From contig NC_084797.1 of NCBI RefSeq assembly GCF_963169125.1, positions 104,929,868 through 104,993,867 on the forward strand: 64,000 nucleotides of DNA, given 5' to 3'. The notes beneath the pieces are model-generated. The model was not told the DNA's origin, did no database searches, and saw only the letters and a list, made by a program, of their open reading frames with translations. Positions 46,374 to 57,852 of the stretch are shown in pieces. The stretch's first letter is position 1. Each line of letters begins with the position of its first letter. The DNA is from Humulus lupulus. Taxonomy: Eukaryota > Streptophyta > Magnoliopsida > Rosales > Cannabaceae. Made by a program: the position numbers and the translations under genes.

Positions 46374-48625
46374 AACTTAGTTCGTGCTAACTTTTAACAA
46401 TATCTCGAGCTCTTTAGGAAGAACAACGATCAATAGATTTAAATCAACTTCTAAGTTTTATGACCTGGTTAGGACTAGGAACTTAATTTGAAAACTTAGT
46501 TCGTGTTAACTTTTATCCATATCTCGAGCTCTTTAAGAAGAACAACGATCAATAGATTTAAATCAACTTCTAAGTTTTATGACCTGGTTAGGACCAGGAA
46601 CTTAATTTGAAAACTTAGTTCGTGTTAACTTTTATCCATATTTCAAGCTCTTTAAGAAGAACAACGATCAATCGATTTAAATAAACTTCTAAGTTTTATG
46701 ACCTGGTTAGGACTAGGAACTTAATTTGAAAACTTAGTTCGTGTTAACTTTTATCCATATCTCGAGCTCTTTAAGAAGAACAATGATCAATAGATTTAAA
46801 TCAACTTCTATGTTTTATGACCTGGTTAGGACCAGGAACTTAATTTGAAAACTTAGTTGGTGTTAACTTTTATCCATATCTCGAGCTCTTCAAGAAGAAC
46901 AACGATCAATAGATTTAAATCAACTTCTAAGTTTTATGACCTGGTTAGGACCAGGAACTTAATTTGAAAACTTAGCTCGTGTTAACTTTTATTCATATCT
47001 CGAGCTCTTTAAGAAGAACAACGATCAATAGATTTAAATCAACTTCTAAGTTTTATGACCTGGTTAGGACCAGGAACTTAATTCGAAAACTTAGTTCGTG
47101 TTAACTTTTATTCATATCTCGAGCTCTTTAAGAAGAACAACGATCAATAGATTTAAATCAACTTCTAAGTTTTATGCCCTGGTTAGGACCAGGAACTTAT
47201 TTTGAAAACTTAGTTGGTGTTAACTTTTATCCATATCTCGAGCTCTTTAAGAAGAACAACGATCAATAGATTTAAATCAACTTCTAAGTTTTATGACCTG
47301 GTTAGGAACAGGAACTTAATTTGAAAACTTAGTTCGTGTTAACTTTTATCCATATCTCGAGCTCTTTAAGAAGAACAATGATCAATAGATTTAAATCAAC
47401 TTCTATGTTTTATGACCTGGTTAGGACCAGGAACTTAATTTGAAAACTTAGTTGGTGTTAACTTTTATCCATATCTCGAGCTCTTCAAGAAGAACAACGA
47501 TCAATAGATTTAAATCAACTTCTAAGTTTTATGACCTGGTTAGGACCAGGAACTTAATTTGAAAACTTAGCTCGTGTTAACTTTTATTCATATCTCGAGC
47601 TCTTTAAGAAGAACAACGATCAATAGATTTAAATCAACTTCTAAGTTTTATGACCTGGTTAGGACCAGGAACTTAATTCGAAAACTTAGTTCGTGTTAAC
47701 TTTTATTCATATCTCGAGCTCTTTAAGAAGAACAACGATCAATAGATTTAAATCAACTTCTAAGTTTTATGCCCTGGTTAGGACCAGGAACTTATTTTGA
47801 AAACTTAGTTGGTGTTAACTTTTATCCATATCTCGAGCTCTTTAAGAAGAACAACGATCAATAGATTTAAATCAACTTCTAAGTTTTATGACCTGGTTAG
47901 GAACAGGAACTTAATTTGAAAACTTAGTTCGTGTTAACTTTTATCCATATCTCGAGCTCTTTAAGAAGAACAACGATCAATAGATTTAAATCAACTTCTA
48001 AGTTTTATGACCTGGTTAGGACCAGGAACTTAATTTGAAAACTTAGTTCGTGTTAACTTTTATCAATATCTCGAGCTCTTTAAGAAGAACAATGATCAAT
48101 AGATTTAAATCAACTTCTATGTTTTATGACCTGGTTAGGACCAGGAACTTAATTTGAAAACTTAGTTAGTGTTAACTTTTATCCATATCTCGAGCTCTTT
48201 AAGAAGAACAACGATCAATAGATTTAAATCAACTTCTAAGTTTTATGACCTGGTTAGGACCAGGAACTTAATTTGAAAACTTAGCTCATGTTAACTTTTA
48301 TCCATATCTCGAGCTCTTTAAGAAGAACAACGATCAATAGATTTAAATCAACTTCTAAGTTTTATGACCTGGTTAGGACCAGGAACTTAATTTGAAAACT
48401 CAGTTCGTGTTAACTTTTATCCATATCTCGAGCTCTTTAAGAAGAACAACGATCAATAGATTTAAATCAACTTCTAAGTTTTATGACCTGGTTAGGACCA
48501 GGAACTTATTTTGAAAACTTAGTTCGTGTTAACTTTTATCCATATCTCAAGCTCTTTAAGAAGAATAACGATCAATAGATTTAAATCAACTTCTAAGTTT
48601 TATGACTTGGTTATATCCAGTATAG
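46374..48625. repeat. 119-bp minisatellite of TAT1
   Basis: Units of 119 bp start with AACTTAGTTCGTGTTAAC at 46374, 46493, 46612 and so on to 48516: 18 units in exact register plus a diverged nineteenth. Each contains TCTCGAGCTCTTTAAGAAG and TATGACCTGGTTAGGACCAG. Variant marks repeat every five units (595 bp): TATGCCCTGG at 47174 and 47769, ACAATGATC at 46780 and 47375. The array lies between the pol end and the 3' end of the antisense gene. There is no coding potential. Confidence 0.97.
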
Positions 48626-48864
48626 GACTTAGTTAGCGTTTAATCCTTATCAATATCTCGCGTTTTTTAAGAAAAACAACGGTCAATCGATATGAATCAA
48701 CTTCTAAGTCGTTAAGGAGACCTGGTTATATCCAGGCACCATATGCCCCCCAAGTAACTGGGAAAGGGTCTTTTATGGTTACATTAGATTACACTTGCAA
48801 ACATGTACAAAAAGCTGATTCTCATTCATACATAAAAAGTGGCCTTCCAAGCCATACAAGTGAA
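48626..48864. other. TAT1 3' untranslated spacer
   Basis: Short region between the integrase stop and the minisatellite. The part nearest the array (48626-48745) contains diverged pieces of the 119-bp unit (e.g. TAATCCTTATCAATATCTCG). The remainder shows nothing recognisable. Confidence 0.6.
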
Positions 48865-50240
48865 TCATTGATAATATTTCTTTAGGTGGATGGCGTTCCA
48901 AGTCCACGGGACCGCCCCTCCATCAAGTCGAGCTAACTTATAAGTTCCCTCCTTGATGATTTTGACGACCTGGTATGGTCCTTCCCAGTTTGGTCCCAAA
49001 ACTCCATCTTTGGGATCTTTCCCGGCCAGGAAAACTCTCCTTAGGACCAAGTCGCCAACGCTAAAGGCACGTTTTTTGACTTTGGTGTTGAAGTAACGAG
49101 TGATTTTCTGCTGATAATGGGCGAGCTGGAGTTGCGAATCCTCCCGCCTTTCATCAACTAGATCGAGGGAATTGCATAGGAGCTCGTGGTTTCGATCTTG
49201 GTCGTAAGACTGGACTCTATGCGAAAGCACCTTAATTTCCACGGGGAGGACTGCCTCACTCCCAAAGGTTAGGGAAAAGGGAGTATGACCCGTAGGAGTC
49301 CGATGCGAGGTCCGGTATGCCCATAGGACCTTGGGGAGCTATTCTGGCCAGACCCCCTTTGCTTCATCTAATCTCTTCTTGAGGCTCTCCTTTAGGGACT
49401 TGTTGACAGCTTCGACCTAACCATTCACCTGAGGATAGGCCAGAGAGGAGAAACTTTTCACAATTCCGTACCTTTCGCAAAACTCGGTGAACAGGTCACT
49501 GTCGAACTGAGTGCCGTTATCGGAAACGATCTTCTTGGGCAAGCCGAATCGACAGATAATGATTTTAACCACGAAGTCAAGCACTTTCTTTGAAGTTATT
49601 GTTGCCAAGGGTTTTGCCTCAGCCCACTTTGTAAAGTAGTCGATGGCTACCACGGCGTAACGAACCCCGCCTTTTCCAGTGGGGAGGGCGCTAACCCAGT
49701 CTATTCCCCAAATGGCAAACAGCCATGGGGACGAGATCATCTTCATCTCGACTGGAGGAGCTCGGGAAACTGCGGTGAATCGCTGGCACTTGTCGCACTT
49801 CCTCACGTATGAGATCGAGTCTTTGGACAGAGTTGGCCAGTAATATCCTTGCCTTAGGACTTTTAAGGCCAAGCTTTGCCCCCCAGCGTGGTCTGCGCAA
49901 AATCCTTCCTGCACTTCCTGCAGGATGGCCTTCGCTTCGCGTGGAAGAACACACCGGAGGAGAGGTAGGGAGTGCCCACGTCGGTACAACACCCCATCGA
50001 CTATCGTATACCTAGGAGTTTGGTACAGGACTCGCTGTGCATCGTTTCGTCCTCAGGTAGCTCGCCCTCGACGAGATATTCAAGGATGGGGGTCATCCAG
50101 GTCGGCCTGGCATCGATCATCTCGACCTCCGTTCTGACATCTTCTACGCTTGGTTTCTCCAAGAATTCGATTGGTACTAACCCCAAGGTCTCCGTTTCCC
50201 CAGAGGTGGCGAGCTTGGCAAGAGCGTCTGCGTTAGCGTT
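48865..50240 (-). pseudogene. TAT1 integrase
   Basis: After the TAG at 50241 the frame runs to 50001, then shifts by one base. Integrase follows: zinc region ending YVRKCDKCQRF, core GIDWVSALP (Asp), VSDNGTQFDS (Asp) and the Glu in VEAVNK just after a TAG at 49417. A second TAG lies at about 49339 (in WPE-LPK). The C-terminal part 49242-48865 (125 residues) has the GPNWEGPYQVVKI beta-barrel motif and ends HLKKYYQ. There is no chromodomain, as expected for Tat. The catalytic triad is visible, but three stops and a frameshift disable it. Confidence 0.92.
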
Positions 50241-53006
50241 CTACTCCCGAGGTATCTGTTCGATCGAGCCCCGCTCAAACATGGACAACTCAACTTTTAC
50301 CTTCGCCAGATAGGCGGCCATCTTGGGTCTCCGTGCTTGATATTCACCAAGGACCTGGTTTACCACGAGCTGGGAGTCACTGAAGCACTGGACGGAGCTC
50401 GCCTTCAACTCCTGGGCTATCCTCAGTCCTGCCAGCAAAGCTTCATATTCGGCCTCGTTGTTGGAGGCTTTGAATTCGAATCTCAGTGCCGAGTGGAATC
50501 TATGTCCCTCGGGGGATATCAAAATGATTCCAGCTCCGGAGCCGTTCTCGTTGGATGAACCATCTACAAAGACTTTCCATGAAGCCTGGGGCGAAGTGAC
50601 CTGGGGTGAGTCTTTTGCGGGATCCTCCTGGAATCCCGTGCATTCCGCCTTGAAATCGGCCAGGGCCTGACTTTTTATAGCAGTTCGCGGAGTGTACAGA
50701 ATCTCGAACTGACTGAGTTCGATGGTCCACTTTAACAAACGTCCCGATGCTTCAGGTTTTTGTAAAACCTGCCTTAAAGGTTGATCGGTCATGACGTGAA
50801 TCGAGTGGGACTGGAAGTATGACCTGAGCTTTCGCGAAGCCATGATAAGGCAGAACGCCAATTTCTCCATCAGCGGGTATCGGGATTCAGCCCCGAGAAG
50901 TCTCTTGCTGATGTAGTAGACTGGATTCTGAACTTGGTCCTCTTTTCGTACCAGTATGGCACTAGCTGCGTCCTTAGTAACAGCCAGGTAGAGGAAAAGA
51001 GGCTCTCCTGCCTTGGGTTTGGATAGCACGGGCGGCCCAGCCAGATATGCCTTCAGGTCGAGAAATGCGCTTTCGCACTCTACTGACCATTCAAACTTCT
51101 TGTTTCCTCGGAGCAGGTTGTAGAAGGGCAAACACTTATCGGTGGACTTGGAAATAAACCGGTTGAGGGCTGCCAGTCTTCCTGTTAGGCCTTGGACATC
51201 TTTTTGCGACCTGGGCGAGGGAAGCTTGAGGAGCGATCTGATCTTGTCGGGGTTTGCCTCGATTCCTCGGGTATTGACTATGAACCCCAGGAATTTCCAT
51301 GACGCGACTCCAAAAGTACATTTCTGTGGATTGAGCCTCATGCCATATTCCCGTAGTATCTTAAAACATTCTTCCAGGTCGGAAACATGGTTATCGGCAA
51401 TCTTTGACTTGACTAGGATGTCATCAATGTACACTTCCATGTTTTTTCCGATCTGGTCTGCAAACATTCTATTTACTAACCTTTGGTAGGTAGCTCCGGC
51501 GTTCTTCAGCCCGAACGGCATGACCTTGTAATAATAAATGTTTGTCGGGGTCATGAAGCTGGTGTGTTCCTGGTCTGCCAGATTCATGGCAATTTGATTG
51601 TAGCCTGAATACGCATCCATAAAGGACATGAGCTCGTGCCCTACCGTGGCATCTACCAACTGGTCAATCCTTGGTAGTGGAAAACAATCCTTGGGGCAGG
51701 CTTTATTCAGGACGGAGAAGTCGATGCAGGTCCGCCATTTCCCGTTAGGCTTCGGGACCAGCACGGGGTTGGCAACCCATATTGGAAACTTGGCTTCACG
51801 GATGAAGCCACATTTTTTGAGCCAGGCTACTTCTTCTTCTAGGGCTTCAGCCCGGGTTGTTCCCAAACGTCTTTGCTTCTGAGACTTGGCAGGAATGATT
51901 TTATCCAGATGAAGTGTATGCATGATGACACTCGGGCTGATCCCCACCATGTCCTCGTGGGACCAGGCAAACATGTCCAGGTTATCCCGCAGAAACTTAG
52001 TCAGCTCCGCCTTCCTCTTGATACAGAGGTTTTTCCCGAGCCTCACCATCCGTGATGGATTCTGCGGATCAATGTTCACTTCCTCAAGCTCCTCAATCGC
52101 CTGGAGTTCGGATCTGTCCTTGCCTATTCGGGGGCCAATATCCTCACTTAAGATGACATTTTCCCCCTCGGCACTTTGAGGTTTTTCAATCTCAGGATTT
52201 GCTAAGGGTTCCTGAGATTCCTCTTCACCTTGAATGGCCATTGCCAGCTGCCCGAGTTTAGATTTTCCCTTCATGGAAATGCTGTAGCATTCCCTGGCAG
52301 TGAGCTGATCGCCATGGATAGTGCAAATTCTCGTCGAAGTGGGGAATTTCATCGCGAGGTGGCGAATGGACATGACGGCCTCGAAAGCTATGAGCGTAGG
52401 TTGTCCCAAAATGGCGTTGTAGGCAGCGGAGCAGTCAATGACCACGAACTCGAGGAGTTTGGAGACTGTCCGAGATCCTTCACCTAGGGTGATCACCAGC
52501 TCGATCGTCCCTATCGCTGCTGATCCTTTTCCCGAAAAACCATACAACATGATGGAGGTTGCCTTCAGCTCGGCGACAGTCAAACCCATCTTCTCTAAGG
52601 TGGATTGGAATAGGAGGTTCACCGAACTCCCATTGTCTATCAGTACCCTCCTCACCCTCCGATTGGCGAGCTGAACTGCTACGACCAGAGGATCATTGTG
52701 AGGGAACTGGACATGGCCCGTATCTTCCTCCGTAAAAATGATTGGTTGCCTCTCCAATCGCTGCTGCTTTGATTGACGCTGCTCCAAGACGAACTCCACT
52801 CCGTTATGAGCCTTTAGTTCGTTCACGTATCTCTTCTGGGCGCCTCTGCTCGTGCCAGCCATGTGTGGACCTCCAGAGATGGTGGATATCTCTCCTCCTA
52901 CCACAGGAGGAGGAACATCCTGGTCTACTCGAGACCCGGGCTGACTGGCCGGGACTTCCGAAGCAGGTCGGTTTGCTGGGACCCTGTTCCATATGTATTG
53001 AGCCAA
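50241..53006 (-). pseudogene. TAT1 protease-RT-RNase H-archaeal RNase H
   Basis: 921 uninterrupted residues. Protease has IDNGSSVNLL with Asp 124; DNG in place of DTG/DSG occurs in this lineage. RT: WRTCIDF, FMDAYSGYNQI, MPFGLKNAGATYQ and YIDDILVKS with YIDD at 526-529. First RNase H about 660-790 (Asp near 679 and 741). Second, archaeal-type RNase H about 809-920 with FVDGSS (Asp 815), NEAEYEAL (Glu 854) and FSDSQLVV (Asp 877). Two RNase H domains in a row mark the Tat lineage. The ORF ends at a TAG (50241) where the frame continues with NANADALAKLA, so the stop is premature. 'M' at 53006 is not a natural start; the frame is open from gag. Confidence 0.95.
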
Positions 53007-54275
53007 GGGGCCGACTCGGATGAGAGTCTCGATCTCATATTTTAAATGCCTACAATCGTCGGTATTGTGGCCGACATCGTTATGAAAACGACAAAAATTG
53101 GAAGTGTCTCTCTTCCCCTTGTGGTGCTTTAATGGCTCCGGCCTCTTCCAGGGGACTCGAGTAGAGTTGGCTAGGAAGATATTCTCCCTAGACTAGGTGA
53201 GTTCGGTATAAGTCGCGAAGACGGGCTTAAACTTGTCTATGGACTTATTCTTCTTTTAGCCGTGCGGACTGTTTTCGCCATTCCCCTTTCTTTTGCCTCC
53301 TCCGAGCTGGTTGTTCTGCGTGATGTTTTGGGTCGCTGGCACGACCTCCGTCCCCACTCCAGCAGTCTGTTCGGGGGCCTGGCTGGTCCCCGCAGCTGAG
53401 GCTTCGGCCTCCTCCAAGTTAATTCATTCTTGGGCCCTGTTAAGGAATTCGTTAACCGAGCTGACTCCCTTCCTTTGTATATCCTTCCAGAGATCTCCTC
53501 CCACGAGGATTCTAGTTCTCATGGCCATGAGCTTGGAGCTATCATCTGCGTCTCTTGCTCGAGCAGCAACGTTCGCGAACCTGCTCAGGTAGGCCTTCAG
53601 AGTCTCACCGGGCTGCTGCCTCACGTTAGCCAGGGAGTCGGCCTGAACATGGGCGGCCTGGGAGGCTCGGAATGCCCTTTTGAAATCTGCCGAGAAAGTC
53701 TTCCTGGAGCTGATTGACTGCTTTTTACCTTGTTTGAACCACTGCCTGGCAGGTCCAGTCAGTGTGGAAGGAAAGATTAAACATCTCAGCTCAGGGCCGA
53801 TGTTGTGAGCCATCATCAAGGTGTTGAACATTCCTAGATGATCCGACGGGTCTCCGTCTCCATTGAACTTTGACAGGTGTGGCATACGGAAGCCAGGCGG
53901 GTACGCCGTTGCTGCTATACTGGGGGCGAAGAGTTACATCTTGTCCCCTGAATCGTACTCATCTTTTTCTTTTTCCGTCAGGAGCTTCCTCATCAGCTCC
54001 TCCATCTGAGTTAGGCGTTCGAGGGTTTGGTCCTGGTGTCCTTGGTTATTCCGGGGCTGTTCAACAGCTCCAGATCCATTGTACATATTTGGTGGGTTAT
54101 TGCCCCTCCTATCTTGAGATAGGTTATTTGGGGCATTCCCTCTTTTACGTACTTCAGACAAGGCCCCCCTTGAGCGAGCGTGGCTGTCTCCTCCCACCTG
54201 CTCCCCTCTATGGGAGTTGAGGCGATCTCGAAGGTCGCCTCCTTGGGTGACTCGAGGACTTTGCGCTGAACTCAA
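53007..54275 (-). pseudogene. TAT1 gag core and zinc-knuckle region
   Basis: Minus-strand frame with a linker (54275-53934), a stop, then the retrotransposon gag core (MPHLSKFNGDGDPSDHLGMF, GPARQWFKQ, ETLKAYLSRFANVAARA), then a nucleocapsid-like segment CRFHNDVGHNTDDCRHLKYEIE near 53090 (given here as CRFHNDVGHNTDDC). Stops at about 53424, 53258, 53195 and after DSGDKM break it. At least three are single C/T or G/A changes. It reads in the same frame into the long pol ORF below 53006. Confidence 0.85.
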
Positions 54276-54544
54276 ACGCTGGCGCAGGTCTCCCCCAGAG
54301 AGATCACTCCGGCGACTGCCGGTCTAATGGCTCCTGCTATATAGGCTTGGAGTCCGCCTTTGGTGGTGAGGACTTGGGCTTTCCCCTGGCGCCCTGCTAC
54401 GCCGGGAAGGTCCAGCTGATGGCGGATCTCTCCTGCTGCTTCCGTAGGCAGGAATATCTCAAACGGGTCGAGGAGGAAACAGATACCTGATTGGAGACGG
54501 AGGATGCCTGACAGGAGAGGCGATCCTGGTTCCGTCAGGTCGGA

Positions 54545-55192
54545 TTAGATTCGGTGGGGGCCTTTCGGCCCTGCCAACTCGCTGGTTCCGCACCTGGCGA
54601 TCTGGACGAGGCGCAGGACGGTTGTTGGGGACGGGCTGATGCTGTGAGCCCTCCCCGGATCTCCTTCGGGAATTTCCTCGAGCTCTCCTGGCGCGCTCGA
54701 GGATGGTTGGGAGCTAGGAGTCGACGTTCTGACTGAACGGCTATATTGTTGTTGTTCGGCTCTAGGCATTCCTCTGAAGTCTGCCTCTCGATGGTGCGAT
54801 GAAGGAGTGGAGTTGGGCATCGGAAGTCTGTCTAATAGGCTACGCCTGGACCGATTACCCCGGCGAGACTTAGAAGCCTTGCCTTGCCTCTCTCCGACGT
54901 TAACGTTGGTTGTGAGAGGGGGTAGTCGAGCCAGCACATCCTTGATCTGCTGACTAGCTATTGCTAGCTGGCTCCTCAGCTGAGCATTCTCCATTTCCAC
55001 CGCAGTGTAATAACATGGTTTCAGGTTAGGCGGCCGAGGTGCCGAACTTCCAGTATCATCTTGGCCAGCCGGCTGTTTCCCTGGCTGCTGCTGGACTTCA
55101 GGAACTTGTTCACCAGGGGTGGCAGTATGATGAGCCTCCTGCCCATCATGTTGCTCTACCTCGTTACCGTGCCTGGATCGAGTTGTCACCAT
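54545..55192 (-). pseudogene. TAT1 gag, N-terminal part
   Basis: Frame from ATG at 55192 (MVTTRSRHGNEVEQ), chosen because the upstream in-frame Met at 55270 lies inside the LTR. It is rich in Gln, Ser, Pro and Arg with a short helical stretch (VEMENAQLRSQLAIASQQI), as in Tat gag N-termini. The frame ends at 54545; the downstream gag lies in another frame, so at least one frameshift, perhaps with loss of sequence, lies between 54545 and 54275. Confidence 0.75.
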
Positions 55193-55227
55193 AGTTGGAT
55201 GTTTGCGACAGCACTGAATCAGACTTG

Positions 55228-55248
55228 CTCTCAATGAAAGCACCAAAC
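55228..55248 (-). other. TAT1 primer binding region
   Basis: The minus strand directly inside the 5' LTR begins with a G then TTTGGTGCTTTCATTGAGAG. TTGGTGCTTTCATTGAGAGC-like sequence adjoins the LTR in many plant Tat elements; I cannot name the priming tRNA with certainty. Confidence 0.55.
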
Positions 55249-56005
55249 TGTTGACGCAGTTCTTCGCCAACAGGTAATTAAGAGAAGAAGAGAAAGGGAT
55301 TAGTGCTAATAATGAACCGAAATAGATATATGATCTTAGGAAATGGAAAGGTGACTCAAGACACGGTTTTTTAGTGGTTCAAAGGTTAAAATCCTTCTAC
55401 TCCACTAGTCAATATTATTGCTCTATTCTGGGTATATGATTACAGGATATTTCTTAAAAGAGATAATCCAACCCCTATCAACTCCCAGGGTCTCCATATT
55501 TATAGGAGAAGTCACCTGGGAGTTGGTAAGAAGGTCATCCTGTGACCTTCTTACCTATCATATCAACTCTGTGACATTCATGATTAATTCCTAAACCTGA
55601 CACATAAGTGTGGTCAAATCAATAGGTAAGGAGATAATGGGTCGCACGGCCCAACCCAGTCGTGGGTGTCTGAATACGCACGTTCCTGCTGCGTGTCCGA
55701 GAAGTCAGGGGCATATCAGACATGTGATGTATGATATATGCACGTTTACCTTGCGTGTGTTGACTTTACAAAGGGTCATAGCCTCCATATCCAGCTCGTA
55801 CCACGAGCTGGATACTTAACTCGACCTTCGGCCTTTAGAGTCCGGACTCAGGTCTTAGGCAATCTTGGCGAACCCTTGGGTTACCTCGAGCTAAGGAGAT
55901 ACGACCTTATGACAGAAGCTCCGGTCTTGGGGATTTCCACGAGATAATCATGATTAGGTCGCAACCCAGCCCGCTAATCAGCCTGTGGGAAAATTAGGGC
56001 GTACA
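55249..56005 (-). mobile_element. TAT1 5' LTR
   Basis: 757 bp. The minus strand starts TGTACGCCC and ends CGTCAACA. A TATA box (TATAAATA on the minus strand) lies at 55497-55504, and the terminal inverted repeat GTTGACG ... CGCCAAC is at the 3' end of the LTR. This would have driven the gag-pol transcript toward lower coordinates. Confidence 0.93.
55497..55504 (-). promoter_or_regulatory. TATA box of TAT1 5' LTR
   Basis: TATAAATA on the minus strand within CTCCTATAAATATGGAG; the same motif is at 33147-33154 in the 3' LTR and similar ones occur in S1 and S2. It lies about 250 bases before the LTR's inner end, a sensible place for a U3/R boundary. Confidence 0.7.
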
Positions 56006-57147
56006 GTTACAAAATTAAGTGTGGAAAATACATATAAAGCATAATTTTTAAACGACTAGGAAGCGACTTCATCCTTGAATCGAACGCTCAATCCACTGAT
56101 TCCATCCTGTCTCAATACACATTCCCAAGCTGCCAAGAATCTTCCCACCGCCATAGCTATTTTCCTGCACATATTAAACATAAAGGAATGAGCCTAATGC
56201 CCAGCAAGGAAAATCTACTACAAGCATAAAACATGTACATACACATAGACTATAAACTATAAACATATATCTATAAAGACATACATCATATAAGACTATA
56301 CTATTAATGGCCATTAAAACATGTGATAAACCATCTACTTCCCCTTTCTAATATCTGAGGTAGGTTAGATCACATGGTAGGTTTATGATAACCTATCTAC
56401 GTCCCCTGTCTAATATCTGAGGTAGGGTAAATCATAACCATGAACATAAGAAAACATAACATAACATATTATAGCATAACTTCTCATAACATATCAACAT
56501 AACATATAAGCATATAAGACTATCCTATTTTCCTTACCAATATACCGTGATGATGAGAACAAAGTCGAGATTTCGGAACACTCCTAAATTCCATAATAAG
56601 GGGGTGAGTATACTAAAGAATAGAGATGAAAATAATAAACTACACCATCGAAATGATACTTACCAACAAGAATCTTACGTTCAAGATCTTAGATGCCTAA
56701 CAAAGAATAGAGAATACGAGTTAGGATTTGAGTAGAAAAACTATAAGAACAATACAGAAAGGAACTAGGATAAGGAATACCTAGAATGCTTCTATGACCG
56801 AACTACACCTCGAAACCGAAATATACTATACACCTTACTTCCAAAGTGTTTATTAAGCTTGTAACCCCAACCCAAGTGTTTAACACTCTAAAGTAATCCT
56901 AGCAGCTTGTAGGCTCTGAATTCAGCTTGATGAATGAAGAAATGGCTGGGTACTAGGTCCTATTTATAGAGTTCAAGAATGAAAAGATCTTCATTTAACT
57001 TGAATTAAATAATGGCTTTTTAATTGAAAAATATTTGAATAATTGTTCAGCAGAGGCTGAAGACTCGACTAGAAAGATTCTGGACTTATCAAGAGGTTAA
57101 GGATTAAAATGAGCTCGGTTTCAAAATCATTCAAATTTTATGCTCAT

Positions 57148-57285
57148 GGGCCGATATATCGCCCACTATAGGCGATATATCTCCTGGCTTCATATGCCCG
57201 AGGCTCATCGAGGTTGTCGTGCGAAGCTACGTGTTTTTCGTATCCCCGTTTGGCGATATATCGCCCCCTACAGCTGCGATATATT
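57148..57285. repeat. GCGATATATCGC palindrome cluster in S3
   Basis: Near-palindromic GCGATATATCGCC-like copies occur about four times within 140 bases. They occupy the LTR position where the LARD and S4 LTRs have AGCGCT palindromes and GA has GCCGCG/GCGCGC sequence. Confidence 0.7.
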
Positions 57286-57741
57286 GGCATACGCAGAAAT
57301 ATTATACACATAATTACACTTTTTCAGCCTAATTTGAATTGAGTAAACAACCTTGTTTTTGTCCTTTAACGATTTCAAAGCTGCTGGCAGACCCTAGGAT
57401 ATTCAAATATTACTCTTAATAAACTTATTCCTAAAAAATACTTAATTTCTCATTAAACCTACACATGACAAGTGTTACAATCTTAATGGGTCTATCTAAA
57501 CCTTATACTATAGTAATTATCATCTCCATAATCAGTCAGATTAATCAAACCTTAGGTTATAATTAATATTCTTAAACTATAGGTTAAACTTAGAAAATCT
57601 ACAAGTGTTACTACGAGTGTCCAACTAAGTCCTGACTTGAACCAAAATCCACAGTTATAAATATACTACAATTATTACTAGCTATTACCATTACTACTAC
57701 TATCTAACTAGCTAAGTAAAGTTCTTGGAATCTACAAGAAC

Positions 57742-57852
57742 TATCTATTTGATCTCTCCCTATTTGTGAATCCTATCTAGAAGACGAAATGAGCAAGAGA
57801 CCTTTCTCTGCTAAAGGTTCAAGAGCCACATAACCACTTCAGCTAGTACATA
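57742..57852 (+). pseudogene. K2 GAG-pre-integrase piece between S3 and S4
   Basis: Encodes ISLPICESYLEDEMSKRPFS-like sequence, matching K1's CESCLQGKMTKRPF region base by base with substitutions (one zinc-binding Cys changed) and a stop in place of the residue after RAT. It is 111 bases long, bounded by the two solo LTRs. Confidence 0.8.

Larger units (their letters stand above)
32898..56005 (-). mobile_element. TAT1: Tat-lineage Gypsy with antisense ORF
   Basis: Two 757-bp LTRs (32898-33654, 55249-56005) and a perfect GTTAC duplication (32893-32897, 56006-56010) define it; gag-pol is on the minus strand. Minus-strand order: 5' LTR, primer site, gag, protease, RT, RNase H, second RNase H, integrase, 119-bp minisatellite, an oppositely oriented gene, polypurine tract, 3' LTR. 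The second archaeal-type RNase H and the antisense gene are known traits of the Tat lineage. Net of the LARD insertion its length is about 13.4 kb. By eye the LTRs differ by roughly 4%. It is inserted into S3. Confidence 0.95.
32699..57736 (-). mobile_element. S3: Tekay-like Gypsy solo LTR (split by TAT1)
   Basis: Plus-strand ends are TGTAACGACCC (32699) and TCTACA (57736), with a perfect AGAAC duplication (32694-32698 and 57737-57741). After removing TAT1 and its duplication the length is 1925 bp with no internal domain. Read on the minus strand it has the Tekay LTR layout: TGTAGATTCC start, a CTTGCTGGGC...TGCAG pyrimidine-AG region (complement around 56170-56210) and a GGGTCGTTACA end. It contains CGATATATCG palindromes at 57148-57285. 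It interrupts the integrase region of K2. Confidence 0.87.

Noticed and set aside
46374..48625. Possible CRISPR-like or centromeric array
   Set aside because: Units are contiguous with no spacers and lie inside a retrotransposon; size and setting fit an element-borne minisatellite.
52230..53045. Plus-strand ORFs of 60-115 codons over the TAT1 pol
   Set aside because: They are shadows of the 921-residue minus-strand polyprotein with no independent signature.
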